A stretch of DNA of 6,216 nt. Source: Paracoccaceae bacterium (lineage in GTDB: Bacteria; Pseudomonadota; Alphaproteobacteria; Rhodobacterales; Rhodobacteraceae). The position numbers and the translations under genes are program-made. Shown one piece after another: positions 5,927 to 6,216 of the stretch. Within the stretch, counting starts at the first letter, position 1. The number at the start of each line of letters is the position of its first letter. The DNA lies in the NCBI GenBank assembly GCA_026982255.1, contig JALSHL010000023.1, forward strand, positions 1 through 6,216, in the 5' to 3' direction. The notes under the pieces are model-generated. The model was given only the letters and a program-made list of their open reading frames with translations, ran no database searches and was not told the origin of the DNA.

Positions 5927-6216
5927 TCACACGAGACGATCCATAATATCAACCAATTCCGCCGCTATCGCCGGTTCCGACATCGCGTGCCCGGCCTTCA
6001 CCAGCCGCAGCTCCGATTCCGGCCACGCCTTGTGCAACGCATGCGCCGTATGCGGCGGGCAGATCATGTCGAACCGCCCCTGCACAATAAACCCCGGAAT
6101 ATGCGCGATCCTGCCCATGTCGTTCAGAATCTGCCCATCCTCGCGCAGGAAGCCGCCATTGCGGAAATAGTGGTTCTCGATCCGCGCAAAGGCCCGCGCG
6201 TAATAGGCCGGCGGGG
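5927..6216 (-). CDS. pip: Prolyl iminopeptidase, C-terminal part (start beyond the right edge)
   Basis: Ninety-five codons plus a TGA at 5929-5927; the frame is open to the right edge, so the gene is cut by the window, not broken. Prolyl iminopeptidase (an alpha/beta-hydrolase of peptidase family S33) removes N-terminal proline from peptides in the cytoplasm. The fragment reads ...YYARAFARIENHYFRNGGFL, then the family's IPGFIVQGRFDMICPP with the catalytic Asp, then LHKAWPESELRLV, then AGHAMSEP with the catalytic His. These are the second and third members of the Ser-Asp-His triad; the serine nucleophile lies outside the window. A Met at 6118 is internal: the conserved protein sequence continues upstream of it, so it is not the start. 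The gene converges on fadH with 13 bp between stop codons. Other S33 hydrolases are possible, but the ARIENHYF and AWPE segments favour Pip. Confidence 0.88.
   Translation of the reverse strand, partial: PPAYYARAFARIENHYFRNGGFLREDGQILNDMGRIAHIPGFIVQGRFDMICPPHTAHALHKAWPESELRLVKAGHAMSEPAIAAELVDIMDRLV

Noticed and set aside
5927..6118. A complete 63-residue small protein on the minus strand
   Set aside because: It is the tail of prolyl iminopeptidase. The frame stays open upstream to the window edge with family-typical sequence, so the Met at 6118 is internal.
4569..6170. A 533-codon plus-strand frame overlapping fadH and pip
   Set aside because: It is an Arg/Pro/His-rich out-of-frame shadow of fadH with no family resemblance.

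Overview
This window looks like ordinary chromosomal DNA from a GC-rich alphaproteobacterium. The order Rhodobacterales is my best guess, because the catalase, OxyR, FadH and prolyl iminopeptidase all read like proteins of that group. This is inferred from recalled family sequences and codon use, not from a search. I see no tRNA, rRNA, transposase, CRISPR array or phage gene.

Layout, left to right. Bases 1-1161 (minus strand) hold the N-terminal 387 codons of a secreted, repeat-built DUF11-type surface protein; the gene runs off the left edge. Bases 1162-1366 are non-coding and unusually AT-rich, with a 13-bp palindrome, a 9-bp direct repeat and GC-rich dyads. Bases 1367-2275 (minus) encode OxyR, the LysR-type peroxide sensor, with the redox cysteines at exactly residues 199 and 208. 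A 95-bp AT-rich divergent control region (2276-2370) separates it from katA (2371-3798, plus), a small-subunit monofunctional haem catalase. A 90-bp gap with two potential RNA hairpins leads to fadH (3889-5913, plus), an NADPH-dependent 2,4-dienoyl-CoA reductase with FMN, 4Fe-4S and FAD/NADPH modules. Only 13 bp later, converging on it, lies the C-terminal end of a prolyl iminopeptidase gene (5927-6216, minus), whose start is beyond the right edge.

How the genes fit together: oxyR and katA form the classic divergent pair in which oxidised OxyR is expected to switch on catalase from the shared intergenic region. fadH follows katA in the same direction and acts in beta-oxidation of unsaturated fatty acids. 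It may be a separate transcription unit, since the gap contains a terminator-like hairpin and a second dyad covering the fadH ribosome binding site. The DUF11 protein and the peptidase have no evident functional link to the stress pair.

I found no clearly new system. The items most worth a second look are the fadH leader fold, the oxyR-katA operator, the tandem duplication around the katA start codon, and the large edge-truncated surface protein that a caller requiring an in-window stop codon would miss.
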